NCBI GenBank assembly: GCA_945957555.1 | Contig: CAMFLX010000011.1 | Span: forward strand, 1 to 64,000 | Direction: 5' to 3' | Source of the DNA: an uncultured Cytophagales bacterium | Lineage (GTDB): Bacteria; Bacteroidota; Bacteroidia; Cytophagales; UBA9547 | DNA: 64,000 bases | Shown here: positions 62,371 through 64,000 of the stretch, in pieces | Layout of the letters: the number at the start of each line of letters is the position of its first letter | Numbering within the stretch: position 1 is the stretch's first letter | Notes under the pieces: generated by a model | What the model was told of the DNA's origin: nothing | What the model saw: the letters and a program-made list of their open reading frames with translations, nothing else | Databases searched by the model: none | Translations under genes and position numbers: made by a program

Positions 62371-64000
62371 GTGTGTACGATTTTCTTCTCATATTTTGGC
62401 TTTGGGCAAGCCCTTGACAAGATTGATCTTAAGAAGCCGATACAGGTTACTGGGGGTGTTAATGTGACGCAGACTTTTTATGAGGCGAAAGGAATTACTG
62501 CAAGGCGTGATCCCTATTATTGGCTTTTGAGTGGTAACCTTAATTTCAATCTCTTTGGGGTTTTGAGTGTACCCGTTTCGGGACAGCTCTCGCAACAGAA
62601 CAAGAGTTATACGCAGCCCTTTAACCAATATGGCATGAGTCCCACTTATAAAAACTGGACGGGTCACTTTGGATATAGGAGCATACAATATTCTACCTAT
62701 TCGCTTTCTGGCAATCAATGGCTGGGCGGTGGTATAGAGTATAATGGGCAGGAGACACCCATTTATGCGAGTGCCTTTTGGGGCAGGTTGCAAAGAGCTG
62801 TGGGGGCTTTTGAGCAGGATGGTGTGGTACAGGGGGAAACCGCCTACGAGCGCTATGGCTATGGCTCCAAGATCGGGTACCAAAAGAACGGAAGACAAAT
62901 CGGCTTGGTGCTGTTTAGGGCTAAAGACAATGCCAGTTCCCTGAATAGGGCCTTGACCGATTCGCTCAAGAAAAGTCCCGCGGAGAACTTTGTGTGGGCG
63001 ATCACGACCAAACAACCCATTACCAAATACATCAACATGGACTTGGAGTTTGCTACGAGTGCCTATACGGCTGATAGCAGGAATGCCAGGGAATCTTCTT
63101 CCTACTTTTACATCAACAACTTGGGTGATTTCTTTGAGACCAATAACTCTACACAGGTCAATAAGGCTATTCAGGGGAATATTCAATACAGTAGACCTAA
63201 GTATCAGGTCAAGTTTGGCTATCGCAGGATAGACCCTGAGTACAAAACGATGGGTTCTATTTTCCTCAACAACGATATTGAGGACATCTCTGGAGGTGTC
63301 ACTTGGAAGATGTTCAAACAAAAAGTAAGCGTGAATACTACGTATGGTTTGCAACGGAACAACTTGGACAAAAAACTGACCCAAGAAATGGTGCGCAATG
63401 CCTTTGCGGGTAATTTGTCCTACATGGCTACCAAGAAACTGAGTTTTAATACGTCCTATACCAATTTCCTGTCCAACACGAAGTTCAACAACCAGAACAT
63501 CACGGCGAACCAACTCAGTCTGCAACAAAACTCGGATTCGCTCAAGTACAATCAGGTTACTGAAAGTGCGAGTTTGGGCAGTAGTTACACTACTGGCGAT
63601 AGTTTACATAAACATAGTCTTAGCCTGACTGGCTCACTCCAAAAGGCAAGTGACAGCAAGAGCAACAATTCGGATTTCTATTCCATGAATGCGGGCTATA
63701 ACTTGGGTTTTGTAAAGGCCAAGGTCAACCTCAATGCTACAATCTTGGGAACTTACAACGAAATCGCAGGACAGCAGAACAAAAGCCTAGGTCCGAACCT
63801 TGGGATCAACAAAACCATCAAGAAATCATGGAGGCTCAACTATGGGATCACTTACGCCACGAATTTTCTCAACAGCAAAAATACGGGTTTCACGCTCAAC
63901 AACTGTTTGGGTTTGAGCTTTAGACCTGCCAAGGGGCATAGCTTGAGTGTGGATGTGAACTGGATGCAAAGGGAACTCAAGTCGAGCACTACGAGTCCAA
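62371..64000 (+). CDS. Barrel-like outer-membrane protein, cut by window edge
   Basis: A continuous frame runs from GTG 62371 (or another start further 5') to the right edge, 543 codons without a stop. After a short hydrophobic leader (CTIFFSYFGFGQA) come LDKIDLKKPIQVTGGVNVTQTFYEAKGITARRDPYYW and then strand after strand with Asn/Ser turns (NFNLFGVLSVPVSGQLSQQNKSY, YSLSGNQWLGGGIEYN, QVKFGYRRIDPEYKT, NLSYMATKKLSFNTSYTNFL). The pattern is that of a large outer-membrane barrel. It directly follows two secreted proteins and may anchor or export them. The start is uncertain, because the upstream 260 bases look like a dispersed repeat that may have replaced the normal 5' end. Confidence 0.65.
   Translation, partial: MCTIFFSYFGFGQALDKIDLKKPIQVTGGVNVTQTFYEAKGITARRDPYYWLLSGNLNFNLFGVLSVPVSGQLSQQNKSYTQPFNQYGMSPTYKNWTGHFGYRSIQYSTYSLSGNQWLGGGIEYNGQETPIYASAFWGRLQRAVGAFEQDGVVQGETAYERYGYGSKIGYQKNGRQIGLVLFRAKDNASSLNRALTDSLKKSPAENFVWAITTKQPITKYINMDLEFATSAYTADSRNARESSSYFYINNLGDFFETNNSTQVNKAIQGNIQYSRPKYQVKFGYRRIDPEYKTMGSIFLNNDIEDISGGVTWKMFKQKVSVNTTYGLQRNNLDKKLTQEMVRNAFAGNLSYMATKKLSFNTSYTNFLSNTKFNNQNITANQLSLQQNSDSLKYNQVTESASLGSSYTTGDSLHKHSLSLTGSLQKASDSKSNNSDFYSMNAGYNLGFVKAKVNLNATILGTYNEIAGQQNKSLGPNLGINKTIKKSWRLNYGITYATNFLNSKNTGFTLNNCLGLSFRPAKGHSLSVDVNWMQRELKSSTTSP

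Noticed and set aside
62389-63528. Minus-strand frame of 379 codons near the right edge
   Set aside because: The plus strand there has an unbroken 543-codon frame with clear barrel-strand composition that fits the neighbouring surface genes.

Overview
The window comes from a chromosome of a Bacteroidota member, most likely of the Cytophagales or a neighbouring group. Four complete genes carry type IX secretion (T9SS) type A C-terminal sorting domains and one a type B (gliding-motility/CHU_C) domain. Other markers are a TonB-dependent receptor, DUF4290, DUF983 and DUF418 proteins, a fused urease gamma-beta subunit, LytTR/7TMR signalling proteins, and promoter elements of the TAnnTTTG type. Spacers are A+T-rich and full of small palindromic and tandem repeats. 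I found no tRNA, rRNA, insertion sequence, CRISPR array or prophage.

Layout. 1-6 kb: an uncharacterised protein cut by the left edge, a second uncharacterised protein, a 21-bp tandem repeat array open in all reading frames, and a single-chain restriction-modification enzyme (nuclease, adenine methylase, specificity domain). 6-12.4 kb: a minus-strand cell-surface operon of a 1233-residue type A T9SS protein, a small outer-membrane protein and a type B T9SS protein. 12.4-19.7 kb: an XRE regulator behind a duplicated upstream region, a DUF983 gene with a small downstream ORF, an AraC regulator, DUF4290, a secreted double GH43 glycosidase and RecX.

20-32.5 kb is the functional core: a co-directional urea-use cluster. 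An outer-membrane porin and a nickel permease are followed by the complete urea ABC importer UrtABCDE and by urease (UreAB fusion, UreC) with UreF and UreG. UreE and UreD are not in the cluster. Several spacers carry inverted repeats and low-complexity direct repeats.

32.5-47.7 kb is mostly minus strand: a TPR protein, a 5'-truncated DUF5777 remnant, a LytS/LytTR-type sensor-regulator pair, a copper-binding T9SS protein, a set of ECF sigma factor, probable anti-sigma factor and PorP/SprF-like barrel preceded by two paralogous lipoproteins, CysS, an M20 (ArgE-like) deacylase, then a plus-strand truncated haemoglobin and PhyH-type dioxygenase, and a TPR-HTH regulator. 47.8-53 kb: a probable organophosphate-scavenging operon (TonB receptor, beta-helix lipoprotein, purple-acid-phosphatase-like enzyme). 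53-64 kb: a DUF418 membrane protein, a small frameshifted gene, a tiny two-peptide transcription unit with its own promoter and terminator, and a large surface-protein cluster (1663-residue protein, PKD/T9SS protein, and a barrel-like protein running off the right edge).
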